The notes: generated by a model not told the origin, from the letters alone. 64,000 bases of DNA from Acidobacteriota bacterium (GCA_029562975.1 JAKQTR010000038.1:248001-312000); one strand, 5' to 3'; counted from the first letter of the stretch, positions 33,190 through 42,175 are shown. Numbers and translations are program-made.

Positions 33190-33414
33190 ATGGTGACGCG
33201 CGAACGTGTTCAGGCTGTGCTCGATCGCATCCGCCCCATGCTCCAGAGCGACGGGGGCGATATCGAACTGGTGGACGTGGTGGACAACCGGGCCAAAGTC
33301 CGGCTCTCCGGGCACTGCGTAGGGTGCCCGAGCGCCCAGATGACTCTCTACTTCGGCGTGGAGAGCGCGCTCAAGGAGGAGATCCCGGAACTCGAGGGCA
33401 TCGTCGTCGCCTGA
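33190..33414 (+). CDS. NifU C-terminal domain protein (Nfu)
   Basis: A 74-residue stand-alone Nfu domain, a carrier that hands [4Fe-4S] clusters to target proteins. The redox motif CVGCPSAQ (about 39-46) is the hallmark CXXC of the family. ATG 33190 has an AGGAG site; the TTG directly before it is not preferred. It is a monocistronic gene divergent from the sigma-54 activator. In this window many targets are near: PFOR, OFOR, Nfn, radical SAM proteins and IspH. Confidence 0.92.
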   Translation: MVTRERVQAVLDRIRPMLQSDGGDIELVDVVDNRAKVRLSGHCVGCPSAQMTLYFGVESALKEEIPELEGIVVA

Positions 33415-33439
33415 GCGAGCGGCGGCGCCCGCGCGGCGC

Positions 33440-35911
33440 TCACCGATAGGCCGGCGTCCTCCTTCCGGCTTCATCGACCCAGACCGGCGCCCAGGCCAGC
33501 GCCACCAGCTGCACCGTCACCTCCGTCCGCTTCGGCCGCAGCACGAGGTGCTCGAGCGCTTCCGTCAGCGGGTCCATGGCGCCGCCGAGCGCGCCGACTT
33601 CGGCTTGGATCTGCGCCTCGAGATCGGCCCGCTGGCGCTCGGCGGCTCCCAACGCCTCCTTCGCTCTGGCGACGTCCTGGCTCTCCTTCATGCTCCGGCC
33701 GATGCCCCGCGCGGCGGTCGTCGCGCGGCCGAGCGTCGACGTGCTGAACGTCTTCCTGCCGAGCAGGGCGCCGAGCACGGTCGCGCCCATCGAGACGGCG
33801 GTCTGGACTCTCTGCCCGCTCGCCTGCTGGGACTCGCGCTCGACCGCCTCCCGGCTTCGCCGGATGCGCTCGTCAAGCGACGCTACCTTCGACGCATAGG
33901 CCTTCCGCAGCCTGGCCACCGCCAGGTCCCGGCGTTCGCGTGCCGCCGTCTGGAGCCGAACCCGAAAGTCCCGTTCGGTTTCTCCGGGCTCGGACACCAT
34001 GTCCGCCGCCTGGCTGCGCAGCAGATCGAGCGTCTGGGTCTGCGCCAGCCACGCCCTGAAGTCCTTCGCCCAGCCGTCGTACGACTTGGGCCGGGACGCG
34101 GCCGGCGGAAGCTCGAGAAACACCCCGTCGCTCCGCGGCTCCACCTCCAGCTGTTTCGCGTCGAGCGCGAGAATCTCGCCTTCGTCCCACGACACGCCGC
34201 CGAGCCTGTCGTCGATGCGGGCCGCCACGGTCAGCGGCCGGACGTGGGACACCCTGAGCTTCGCGTCCCCGAAACCAACGGCCGCGACGCCTACCGCCAT
34301 GGCCGCGTAGGCGAGGCTCGCCGCAGCCGGGGGTGGGACGGACACGGGCAGAAAGAACTGCCTCACGTCGGGCGGGAGAATCGGCCGGGCCGAGCCGGGC
34401 CTGTCCGCGGGCGCGGCCTGCACCGGCTGGGCGGCAGCGGCAGCCGCCGGACGCGGCGGCGCGGACGCGGCGGCGGGCGGTGCGGGCGCGGCTTCCGCCT
34501 TCCGCCCCGCCATCAGCGCGCGGATCTGATCGCGCGTCAGCGGCCCGCGCAGGTACGACATCGCCCAGCGCGACTCGAACACCACCGGGCGGTCTTCGTG
34601 CACGTTGTTCATGAGGAAGATGCGCGATGACAGGCCGCTCAACGTCCGGCCGATGAGGGCCCGGTCGAACGCGCCGCCGGCCGAGCCGACCGCTCCCTCC
34701 AGCCCATCGAGCACCCGCGCCTTGTCCCGTTCGGTTTGGAGACGCCCGAGCCACCAGGTGCCGGTGTTCGAGAGGCCCTTGTAGTCGAGATCCACCGGGT
34801 TCTGCGTGGCCAGCAGGCAGCCGAGGCCGAACGCCCGCCCCTGCTTGAGCAGCGTCAGGAGAGGGGCTTTCGACGGCGGGTTGGCCACCGGCGGGAAGTA
34901 CCCGAAGACCTCGTCCATGTAGAAAAGGGCCCGCAGGCTCGTGGTGCCCGGCTGCGTTCGCATCCAGCCCAGCAGTTCGTTGAGCAGCAGGGACACCACG
35001 AACATGCGCTCGCGATCGCCCAGGTGGGCGATCGACAGGATCGACACGCGCGGCCGGCCGTCCGCAGCGTGCAGGAGGCGATCGACCGAAAGCGGTTCTC
35101 CGTCCATCCACGTCTCGAACCCCGGCGCGGCCAGCAGGCTGTTGAACGCGGTGGCCAGGGCGAAGCGGTCGGGCGCAGAGTAGAAGGACTCCAGGTCGAG
35201 CACGCCGATCCGCTGCACGGGCGGCTGCTGGATCTGCTGGATCAGCCCGGCAACGTCCAGGCCGCGGCCCTGGGACCACGCGGCGCCGAGCACCGTCGCT
35301 ATCAGGATGTGCTCGCGGCTCCTGACCGGCTCGGCGTCGATCCCGGCGAGGGTGAGCAGGCTCGTCGCCGTGGTCGTGATGCGCTCGGCGAAGAGCTCGC
35401 GGTCGTCGCGCAAAGCCTGGGGAGGCGCGTCGAGCGCGCGGAGCACCGAGATCGGAATGCCGGCGCTGCTGCCGGGCGTGTAGATGGTGAAGTCGGCCGC
35501 CGCCCGGAGCCGGGCGACCCGCCCGCCGTCCTGTCCCCACTCCGCGAGGCCGCGACGCCATTTCTCCGCCTGGTCCTCGGCGAAGCGCTCCGGGTCCAGG
35601 CCCTTCCGCCGCGCGTCATCTTCGTTGATCCAGGGCCTGAACTCCTGCGCGGTGAGGCCCGGGAAGGTCAGCAGCAGGTTCCCGAGGTCCCCTTTCGGGT
35701 CGACCGCAATCACCGGGATGCCGTCCAGAGCCGCTTCCTCGAGGATCGACAGGCACAACCCGGTCTTGCCGCTGCCGGTCATCCCCAGACACACGCCGTG
35801 GGTGACCAGGTCCCTCGAGTCGTACAGGACCAGTCCCTCGCCGCGGGTCCCCGCCGCCGCGTCGAACTCCCGCCCAAGGTAGAACGACCCGAGCTTCTCG
35901 TAGTCCTGCAT
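33440..35911 (-). CDS. HerA/DUF87-type AAA ATPase
   Basis: A large ATPase of 823 residues in the HerA-FtsK-like P-loop class, similar to proteins annotated 'ATP-binding protein, DUF853/DUF87'. It has Walker A GMTGSGKT (43-50), a DPKGDL motif near 75, a Walker B-like LFYMDEVFGY (about 335), and conserved ATQNPVDLDYK and NTGTWWLGRLQTE stretches. The C-terminal 300 residues are Ala/Pro-rich (about 530-570), then helical with coiled-coil potential (about 690-790). ATG 35911 follows a region without coding character. DNA or membrane-protein translocation is the usual guess for the class; its job is not known. It is divergent from clpS. Confidence 0.78.
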   Translation of the reverse strand: MQDYEKLGSFYLGREFDAAAGTRGEGLVLYDSRDLVTHGVCLGMTGSGKTGLCLSILEEAALDGIPVIAVDPKGDLGNLLLTFPGLTAQEFRPWINEDDARRKGLDPERFAEDQAEKWRRGLAEWGQDGGRVARLRAAADFTIYTPGSSAGIPISVLRALDAPPQALRDDRELFAERITTTATSLLTLAGIDAEPVRSREHILIATVLGAAWSQGRGLDVAGLIQQIQQPPVQRIGVLDLESFYSAPDRFALATAFNSLLAAPGFETWMDGEPLSVDRLLHAADGRPRVSILSIAHLGDRERMFVVSLLLNELLGWMRTQPGTTSLRALFYMDEVFGYFPPVANPPSKAPLLTLLKQGRAFGLGCLLATQNPVDLDYKGLSNTGTWWLGRLQTERDKARVLDGLEGAVGSAGGAFDRALIGRTLSGLSSRIFLMNNVHEDRPVVFESRWAMSYLRGPLTRDQIRALMAGRKAEAAPAPPAAASAPPRPAAAAAAQPVQAAPADRPGSARPILPPDVRQFFLPVSVPPPAAASLAYAAMAVGVAAVGFGDAKLRVSHVRPLTVAARIDDRLGGVSWDEGEILALDAKQLEVEPRSDGVFLELPPAASRPKSYDGWAKDFRAWLAQTQTLDLLRSQAADMVSEPGETERDFRVRLQTAARERRDLAVARLRKAYASKVASLDERIRRSREAVERESQQASGQRVQTAVSMGATVLGALLGRKTFSTSTLGRATTAARGIGRSMKESQDVARAKEALGAAERQRADLEAQIQAEVGALGGAMDPLTEALEHLVLRPKRTEVTVQLVALAWAPVWVDEAGRRTPAYR

Positions 35912-36023
35912 GGCTGCGCTCCCCCTCCGCCCGTCCCGTCCGGCGCCGACGCGGCGCCGGCAGTCCTCCGCCGGGCGTCCGCGGGGGCGCCCGCATTGTA
36001 CCCGAAGCGCCGCGGCCAGCCCG

Positions 36024-36035
36024 ACGGTATACTGG
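36024..36035 (+). promoter_or_regulatory. Promoter element ACGGTATACTGG in front of clpS
   Basis: Contains -10-like TATACT (36028-36033), ending eight bases before ATG 36042, so the clpS message would be leaderless. The same 12 bases recur at 36357-36368 in front of clpA. Confidence 0.5.
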
Positions 36036-36041
36036 CAGCCG

Positions 36042-36356
36042 ATGGCCGACGATCGCCCCAAGACTGGCCGGTCCGTATCCGAGAGGACCCGCGCCGAACC
36101 GCGTGAACCGGACCTGTACCACGTCAAGCTGCTGAACGACGACTACACGACGATGGCGTTCGTGGTCGCCGTGCTCGAGGCCGTGTTCGACAAGCGGCCG
36201 GCCGAAGCCTACCGCATCATGATGCAGGTGCATACGGAGGGGCAGGCGGTGTGCGGGACCTACCCGTGGGACATCGCCGAGACGAAGGTGGCTGCCACTC
36301 ATGCGCTCGCCGAGGACCAGGGGTTCCCGCTCAGGGCGGTCACGGAACTGGCGTGA
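36042..36356 (+). CDS. clpS: ATP-dependent Clp protease adaptor ClpS
   Basis: A 104-residue adaptor that delivers N-degron substrates to ClpAP. The conserved NDDYTTMAFVVAVLE (about 31-45) with the substrate-binding Met, and the ClpA-docking segment with VHTEGQAVCGTYPWDIAETK (about 64-83), are typical. The N-terminus is a charged, disordered 25-residue tail. clpA begins 40 bases later. The two genes share a 12-base promoter-like element, so each may have its own promoter. Confidence 0.93.
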   Translation: MADDRPKTGRSVSERTRAEPREPDLYHVKLLNDDYTTMAFVVAVLEAVFDKRPAEAYRIMMQVHTEGQAVCGTYPWDIAETKVAATHALAEDQGFPLRAVTELA

Positions 36357-36368
36357 ACGGTATACTGG
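36357..36368 (+). promoter_or_regulatory. Promoter element ACGGTATACTGG in front of clpA
   Basis: Exact copy of the 12 bases in front of clpS. TATACT at 36361-36366 lies 30 bases before GTG 36397, right after the clpS stop (tga 36354-36356), leaving a short leader that holds an AAGGA site. Confidence 0.5.
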
Positions 36369-36396
36369 AAGCGGGGATCGTGAAAGGACGCCGCCC

Positions 36397-38748
36397 GTGT
36401 TCAGCTCGTCGGTCGAATTGCTGCTCAACGTGACGTACCGCGAGGCGGTGTCTCGCCGCCACGCGCACCTGACGCTCGAGCACCTGCTCTACGTCATGGC
36501 TCATGACGTCGAGGGCGAGAAGATCCTCGCCGCGTGCGGGGCCGACCTGCCCCGCCTCCGGCGCGAGCTCGACACCTTCCTGCGGGAGCGCATCGAGCAG
36601 CTTCCGCCGGGGATCGACAAGCAGCCCGAGCAGACGCTGGCCTTCCGCCGGGCCCTCCAAACGGCGGTGCTCCACGTGCAGAGCGCGGGCCGGGACGAAG
36701 CACGTGCCGGTGACGTCCTTGCCGCCCTCGTCCAGCAGTCCCGCTCGTACGCGGCCACGCTGCTCGCGTCGCACGGCATTACGCGCCTCGATATCCTGAA
36801 CTACATCTCCCACGGCATCAGCAAGGTGCCCCAGGGGCCCGGGGCGCAGCAGCCGAAGCTCGGTCCGGACCCGGACGGCGGCGGCACGCCGAGGCCGGGC
36901 GAGGACGAGCAGCCGGCCCCGGCGGCCGACCCGCTCTCGGCCTACACCGTGAACCTGACGGAGCGGGCCGCGGCCGGCAAACTCGATCCGCTCGTGGGAC
37001 GAACGACGGAACTCAACCGCACGCTCGAGATCCTCTGCCGCCGGCGGAAGAACAACCCGGTGTTCGTCGGCGACGCCGGCGTCGGCAAGACGGCGCTCGC
37101 GGAAGGGCTGGCGCAGCGGCTGCTCGACGAGGACGTGCCCGGCATCCTGAAGGGAGCGGAGATCCATTCCCTCGACACCGCCGCCCTCCTCGCGGGGACG
37201 CGCTTCCGCGGCGACTTCGAAGAGCGCTTCAAGGCGGTCATCGGGGCCCTGCTGGCCAAGCCGCTGCCGATCCTCTTCATCGACGAGATTCACGCCACCG
37301 TCGGCGCCGGCGCGACGACGGGCGGCACGCTCGATCTGGCGACGCTCATCAAGCCGGTCCTGACCGCGGGCGACCTGCGCATCCTCGGCTCGACGACATT
37401 CGAGGAGTTCAAGCACATCGAGAAGGACCGGGCCCTCGCCCGCCGGCTGCAGAAAGTCGTGGTCGACGAGCCGTCGGTGGAGGAAACCGTCCTCATCCTG
37501 AAGGGCCTCAAGAGCCGCTACGAGGCCCACCACCAGGTCCGCTACGCCGACGACGCGCTCGACGCCGCCGCGAGGCTCGCCAAGCGCCACCTGCGCGACC
37601 TCAGGCTCCCCGACAGCGCCATCGACCTGATCGACGAGGCCGGCGCCCGGCTCCGCATGCGGCCGGCGGACGGCGGCGCACCCGACGCCGAGCGCCTCGT
37701 TTCGACGGACGACATCGAGATCGTGGCCGCGCGCATGGCCCGGATCCCGGAGAAGCAGGCGAGCGTCTCCGACCGGGAGCGGCTTCGCACCCTCGAGGAG
37801 TCCCTTCAGCGCGTGGTGTTCGGCCAGGAAGACGCGGTGCGGCAGGTCGCGGCGGCCATCAAGCGGTCACGCGCCGGCCTGGGCCAGCCCGACCGCCCGG
37901 CTGGGTGCTTCCTGTTCACCGGCCCGACGGGGGTGGGCAAGACGGAACTCGCCCGCCAGCTCGCCATCCACCTCGGCAACGAGTTCATCCGCTACGACAT
38001 GTCCGAGTACATGGAGAAGCACGCGGTGGCCCGCCTGATCGGCGCGCCGCCCGGGTACATCGGATTCGAGCAGGGCGGCCTCCTCGTGGACGCCGTCCGG
38101 ACGCACCCGTACGCCGTGGTGCTCATGGACGAGATCGAGAAGGCCCACGCGGACGTCTACAACATCCTGTTGCAGGTGATGGATCACGCCACGCTGACCG
38201 ACAACACGGGCCGCAAGGCGGACTTCCGCCAGGTGATCCTGATCCTGACGTCGAATGCGGGCTCGCGCGAGATGAGCGCGGGCACCATTGGTTTCTCTGG
38301 GGGCCACGCCGCCTCGACCCGGGCGAAAGCCGCCAAGCTGCGCGCGAAGGAGGCGGTGGAGCGGATCTTCAGCCCGGAGTTCCGCAACCGCCTCGACGCC
38401 ATCGTGAGCTTCCAGGCGCTGTCGTCCGCCATCATGGAGTCCATCGTCGAGAAGTTCATCCTGCAGCTCGAGGCGCAGTTGCGCGAGCGGCGGGTCGCGA
38501 TCGTGCTCGCGCCGGCGGCCCGCGCCTGGCTGGCGGCGAAGGGCTACGACCCGATCTACGGGGCCAGGCCCCTTGCGCGCGTCATCCAGGCGGAGGTGCG
38601 CGACCGGCTGACAGACGAGGTCCTCTTCGGCAAGCTCGAACACGGCGGCACGGCCCTGATTGGGGCCGACGGCGACACGCTCACGTTCACCTTCGACCCG
38701 GCTCCCCCCGCGCCGGCTGAACAGCCGCCGGCGCTCGCCGGCGCGTAG
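36397..38748 (+). CDS. clpA: ATP-dependent Clp protease ATP-binding subunit ClpA
   Basis: AAA+ unfoldase that feeds proteins to ClpP. The 783-residue chain has the ClpN repeat domain, then two ATPase modules with Walker A GDAGVGKT (about 226-233) and GPTGVGKT (about 509-516). An IGF tripeptide (about 631) matches the loop that docks ClpP. A charged, Pro/Gly-rich linker (about 150-185) separates the N-domain. GTG 36397 is chosen because of the FSSSVELLLNVTYREAVSRR start and an AAGGA site. No clpP is in the window. Confidence 0.95.
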   Translation: MFSSSVELLLNVTYREAVSRRHAHLTLEHLLYVMAHDVEGEKILAACGADLPRLRRELDTFLRERIEQLPPGIDKQPEQTLAFRRALQTAVLHVQSAGRDEARAGDVLAALVQQSRSYAATLLASHGITRLDILNYISHGISKVPQGPGAQQPKLGPDPDGGGTPRPGEDEQPAPAADPLSAYTVNLTERAAAGKLDPLVGRTTELNRTLEILCRRRKNNPVFVGDAGVGKTALAEGLAQRLLDEDVPGILKGAEIHSLDTAALLAGTRFRGDFEERFKAVIGALLAKPLPILFIDEIHATVGAGATTGGTLDLATLIKPVLTAGDLRILGSTTFEEFKHIEKDRALARRLQKVVVDEPSVEETVLILKGLKSRYEAHHQVRYADDALDAAARLAKRHLRDLRLPDSAIDLIDEAGARLRMRPADGGAPDAERLVSTDDIEIVAARMARIPEKQASVSDRERLRTLEESLQRVVFGQEDAVRQVAAAIKRSRAGLGQPDRPAGCFLFTGPTGVGKTELARQLAIHLGNEFIRYDMSEYMEKHAVARLIGAPPGYIGFEQGGLLVDAVRTHPYAVVLMDEIEKAHADVYNILLQVMDHATLTDNTGRKADFRQVILILTSNAGSREMSAGTIGFSGGHAASTRAKAAKLRAKEAVERIFSPEFRNRLDAIVSFQALSSAIMESIVEKFILQLEAQLRERRVAIVLAPAARAWLAAKGYDPIYGARPLARVIQAEVRDRLTDEVLFGKLEHGGTALIGADGDTLTFTFDPAPPAPAEQPPALAGA

Positions 38749-38780
38749 GCGCGGACCGGGTCGCCCGGAGCCAGCAGGCG

Positions 38781-39380
38781 ATGACAGGCGAGGCAGAACC
38801 TGGAATCCCGGTGATTGACAGGCGCAGGTGGGCTCACGGAGAGTCCGACGGCGCGGCGGCTCCGCAGGAGCTGCTCGAGAAGCCCAGCTACGTTCAGGAG
38901 CTCGAGGCCCGAGCGGCCGCGGCCGAGGCCGAGTTGCGCAGCACGCTCGCGCGGTACCGAGAGGCCAGCGCCGAGTTCGAGCAGGCGAAGGTCCGGATCC
39001 GCCGGGAGGTGGCAAAGGACGTCGAACGGGGCTCCCGAGACCTGCTGGCCGGCTTGCTCGACGTGGTGGACAACCTCGACCGGGCCATCGAGGCCGGCCG
39101 CTCGAGCGAGCCGGGAAGCCCCCTGCTCCACGGCGTCGAGATGGTGCGCGCGCAGTTCCTGGCGGCCCTCGAGGCGCGCGGCGTGCGGCCGATGGCCGCG
39201 CTGGGCCTCCCGTTCGATCCGGCCGCACACGACGCCGTGACCGCCGTCCCCGCAGCGGAACAGGGCCAGGACGGGCTCGTCGTCGGCGTCGTCCGCCAGG
39301 GGTACACCATCGGCGAGGACGTGCTGCGGCCGGCGGTGGTCGCCGTCGCGGCCTGGAACGCAGCGGGAGCGCCATCATGA
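38781..39380 (+). CDS. grpE: Nucleotide exchange factor GrpE
   Basis: DnaK nucleotide-exchange factor, 199 residues, with the long N-terminal coiled coil (about 35-85), the DNLDRAIE motif (about 98-105) and the beta-rich C-terminal domain holding GLPFDPAAHDAV and VVRQGYTIGEDVLRPAVVAV, quoted in part (GYTIGEDVLRPAVV). No dnaK or dnaJ is encoded here. It follows clpA after 32 bases, so a proteostasis operon is likely. Its stop overlaps the galM ATG as ATGA. Confidence 0.93.
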   Translation: MTGEAEPGIPVIDRRRWAHGESDGAAAPQELLEKPSYVQELEARAAAAEAELRSTLARYREASAEFEQAKVRIRREVAKDVERGSRDLLAGLLDVVDNLDRAIEAGRSSEPGSPLLHGVEMVRAQFLAALEARGVRPMAALGLPFDPAAHDAVTAVPAAEQGQDGLVVGVVRQGYTIGEDVLRPAVVAVAAWNAAGAPS

Positions 39381-40513
39381 CAGATCGGCTCGGACTCGGC
39401 CTGACGGCCGCCGCCAGCGCCATCCTGGCGCTGGCCGTGTCGACGGCTGCCGTGCAGCCGGCCGGCAAGGGGGCCCGCGTGGACAAGACGGCGTTTGGAA
39501 CGACCAGGGAGGGGCAGCCCGTCGATCTCTATACGTTGGCGAACGCCAACGGCGTCACCGCCAAGCTCATCACGTACGGGGCGCTGCTCACGGAGCTCCA
39601 TGTGCCCGACCGGACCGGCCAGCTGGCGGACGTCGTGCTCGGCTTCAGGACCCTGGCGGAGTACGAAGGCGGCCATCCGTACTTCGGCGCGACGATCGGC
39701 CGCGTCGGGAACCGGATCGCGAACGCGAAGTTCAGGCTCGACGGCCGCGACTACGCGCTCGCGGCGAACGACGGCCCGAACCACTTGCACGGGGGCCTCC
39801 GCGGATTCGACAAACGAGTCTGGAAGGGACAGGTCGTGCCGGCGCCGTCCGGCGCGGCGGTCAGGTTCACCTACGCCAGCGCGGACATGGAGGAAGGCTA
39901 CCCCGGCGCCTTGACGGCGACGGTCACCTACACCCTGACCCCTGCGAACGAGCTTCGCCTCGACTACACGGCGACGACCGACAAGCCGACGATCGTCAAC
40001 CTCACGAACCACAGCTATTTCAACCTCTCGGGCGAAGGCCAGGGCACGATCCTCGATCACGAACTGATGCTCATGGCCGACCGCTTCACTCCCGTGGGCG
40101 CGGGACTCATCCCGACCGGCGAGATCGCGGCGGTCCGCGGCACGCCGATGGACTTCACCAGAGCGACGGCGATCGGCGCGCGCATCGGGGAGGTGCCGGG
40201 CGGCTACGACCACAACTATGTGCTCAGCCACGGCGGCGGCGTCCTGGCGATGTCCGCCACCGCCCGCGACCCGCAGACCGGCCGCACGATGGACGTCCTG
40301 ACGACCGAGCCTGGCATCCAGCTCTACACGGGGAACTTCCTCGACGGCACGCTGACGGGAAAGGCCGGGCGCGCCTACGTGCAGCACGCGGGCTTCTGCC
40401 TGGAGACGCAGCACTTCCCCGACTCGATCAACCACCCGAACTTCCCGCCGGTGGTGCTCCGGCCGGGCGCGGCCTACAGGACGACGACGGTGTACCGCTT
40501 CTACGCGAGATAG
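39377..40513 (+). CDS. galM: Aldose 1-epimerase (galactose mutarotase), exported
   Basis: Mutarotase interconverting alpha and beta anomers of hexoses. The 378-residue chain has a signal peptide (about 1-25, with ASAILALAVSTAAVQPAG), so it would act outside the cytoplasm. Family landmarks are GRVGNRIANAKF (about 112-123), NHLHGG with a catalytic His (about 135-140), TNHSYFNLSGEG (about 215) and a C-terminal CLETQHFPDSIN with the catalytic Glu. It begins in an ATGA overlap with grpE, which is odd for an exported sugar enzyme. A terminator-like G/C hairpin follows. Confidence 0.93.
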   Translation: MTDRLGLGLTAAASAILALAVSTAAVQPAGKGARVDKTAFGTTREGQPVDLYTLANANGVTAKLITYGALLTELHVPDRTGQLADVVLGFRTLAEYEGGHPYFGATIGRVGNRIANAKFRLDGRDYALAANDGPNHLHGGLRGFDKRVWKGQVVPAPSGAAVRFTYASADMEEGYPGALTATVTYTLTPANELRLDYTATTDKPTIVNLTNHSYFNLSGEGQGTILDHELMLMADRFTPVGAGLIPTGEIAAVRGTPMDFTRATAIGARIGEVPGGYDHNYVLSHGGGVLAMSATARDPQTGRTMDVLTTEPGIQLYTGNFLDGTLTGKAGRAYVQHAGFCLETQHFPDSINHPNFPPVVLRPGAAYRTTTVYRFYAR

Positions 40514-40519
40514 GCGGAC

Positions 40520-40543
40520 GGGGGGGGGGCGCGCGGCCCCCCC
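40520..40543 (+). terminator. Strong G-run/C-run hairpin between convergent genes
   Basis: Ten G residues, a short CGCGCGG loop region and seven C residues can pair into a very stable stem between galM and the ferritin-like gene. It would act for both strands. No T tract follows on either side, so the strength rests on the G/C stem. Confidence 0.5.
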
Positions 40544-40547
40544 ACCC

Positions 40548-41060
40548 TCAGATCGGCGAGAACCCGGCCTCGGCCATGTGGTCCGACCGGACGATCGAGA
40601 AGATGTTCTGCAGCGAGTCGTAGTGCTGCTGCTCCCACGCCGTCAGGAACTCGTAGAACTCCCGGACCTCCCGGTCCGCCGCCTGCCTCGCCGCGTTCGA
40701 GAAGTACGAGATGGCGTTCGCCTCGAGCGTCATGCCGATCGAAAGCACGGCCAGCTCGAACTGCGCCCCGGCGGCCTGCTCCCGGAACCTGCCGGTGAAG
40801 ACCTGCGAGGTGACGTCTCTGGCTTCCGGCATCCTCAGGTTGAGCCCGAATGCCGCGCTCCCCTGTTCGTCGTAGCGGGCGGCCACCGACTTCAGGAACG
40901 CCTGGTGCTGCTGCTCGTCGGACGCGAGCTTGCCGAACAGCTCCTGGACGGCGGGCTTCGTGGCCCGCTCGGCGGTCATCGAGTAGAACGTGTAGCCGTC
41001 GGTTTCGATCTGGTATGCCTTGTCCAGGATCTCGAGGATCGCCTCTCGGTTGTCGCCCAT
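40548..41060 (-). CDS. Ferritin-like (rubrerythrin-type) protein
   Basis: A 170-residue four-helix-bundle protein. It carries ExxH-type di-iron ligands in YQIETDGYTFYS, SDEQQHQAFLKSV and EANAISYF, and later TAWEQQHYDSLQNI. The rubredoxin domain of classic rubrerythrin is missing. Such proteins scavenge peroxide or store iron in anaerobes. It is the last gene of the OFOR operon, 38 bases after the alpha subunit, so a role in protecting the oxygen-sensitive Fe-S enzyme is inferred from position. Confidence 0.82.
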   Translation of the reverse strand: MGDNREAILEILDKAYQIETDGYTFYSMTAERATKPAVQELFGKLASDEQQHQAFLKSVAARYDEQGSAAFGLNLRMPEARDVTSQVFTGRFREQAAGAQFELAVLSIGMTLEANAISYFSNAARQAADREVREFYEFLTAWEQQHYDSLQNIFSIVRSDHMAEAGFSPI

Positions 41061-41098
41061 GACTCCCGTCCTCCCCCGGCGCCGAAGCGGTTTGCGAT

Positions 41099-42160
41099 TC
41101 AGGCGGGAACGGCCGCGAGCTTCTCGGCCTGCTCGGCCAGCTCTTCGGCGGTCATGACCATTCCCCCCACCCGGCCGTAGAACGCCACCGGCGCGCGCCC
41201 AGCGACGATGGCGCGCACATCCTCCACCATCTGCCCCATCGACAGCTCGGTGACCAGCACCTGCCTGGCCCGCTCAACCGCCCGGGCCAAGGCCTCGTCG
41301 GGATAGGGGTAGAGCGTCACGGGACGGAACAGCCCGGCCTTCAGGCCCTTCTCCCGCAGCGCGTCAACCGATGTCCTCGCGATGCGCGCCACGGTGCCGT
41401 AGGCCACGATGAGCACGTCCAGGCTGTCGTCGGCCCGGTACAGCTCGCATCGCACTTCGCTCTGCATCGCGCGGTACTTCGCGCCCAGATCGAGATTGTG
41501 CTGCTCGAGTTCCTCGGCCTTGAGGAACAGCGAGTTCACGATGTTCGGCGGGCGCCCTGCCGCGCCGGTTGTCGCCCAGGCCTTGTCGGGCAGGGCGGCC
41601 GGGTCGATCCCCGGTTTGAACTCCACGGGCTCCATCATCTGCCCGATCAGGCCGTCGCCGAGGATCATCACCGGATTGCGGTACTTGTCCGCCAGGTCGA
41701 ACGCCTCCATCGTCAGGTCGGCCGCCTCCTGCACGGTGGACGGCGCGAGGACCAGGAGCCGGTAGTCGCCGTGGCCGCCGCCCTTCGTGGCCTGGAAATA
41801 GTCCGACTGCGACGGCAGGATTCCGCCGAGGCCGGGGCCGCCGCGCATGATGTTGACGATGACGACCGGCAGCTCCGCGCCGGCCAGGTACGACACGCCC
41901 TCCATCATCAGCGAGATGCCGGGGCTCGACGACGAGGTGAGACAGCGGCAGCCGGCGCCGGCGGCGCCGTAGAGCATGTTGGAGGCCGCGACTTCGCTCT
42001 CGGCCTGCACGAACGTGCCCCCGACCTGCGGCAGGCGGCCGGACATGTACTCCGGGATCTCGTTCTGCGGCGTGATGGGATAGCCGAAAAAGAGCCGGCA
42101 CCCAGCCTGGATCGCCGCCTCGCCGATGGCCTCGCAGCCCTTCATCAGTTTCTTCGCCAT
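41099..42160 (-). CDS. vorB: 2-oxoacid:ferredoxin oxidoreductase, alpha subunit (VorB/KorA-like)
   Basis: Alpha subunit of a CoA-dependent 2-oxoacid:ferredoxin oxidoreductase. The 353-residue protein has the family start GCEAIGEAAIQAGC, the GYPITPQNEIPEYMS loop that binds the TPP pyrimidine, and SSSSPGISLMMEGVSYLAG. The GGPGLGGILPSQSDYFQA stretch fits branched-chain (VOR) or 2-oxoglutarate (KOR) enzymes; substrate cannot be settled from sequence. It follows the gamma gene by 15 bases, on a transcript with the ferredoxin-beta and gamma chains. Confidence 0.88.
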   Translation of the reverse strand: MAKKLMKGCEAIGEAAIQAGCRLFFGYPITPQNEIPEYMSGRLPQVGGTFVQAESEVAASNMLYGAAGAGCRCLTSSSSPGISLMMEGVSYLAGAELPVVIVNIMRGGPGLGGILPSQSDYFQATKGGGHGDYRLLVLAPSTVQEAADLTMEAFDLADKYRNPVMILGDGLIGQMMEPVEFKPGIDPAALPDKAWATTGAAGRPPNIVNSLFLKAEELEQHNLDLGAKYRAMQSEVRCELYRADDSLDVLIVAYGTVARIARTSVDALREKGLKAGLFRPVTLYPYPDEALARAVERARQVLVTELSMGQMVEDVRAIVAGRAPVAFYGRVGGMVMTAEELAEQAEKLAAVPA

Positions 42161-42175
42161 GTGCGATCTCCGCGG

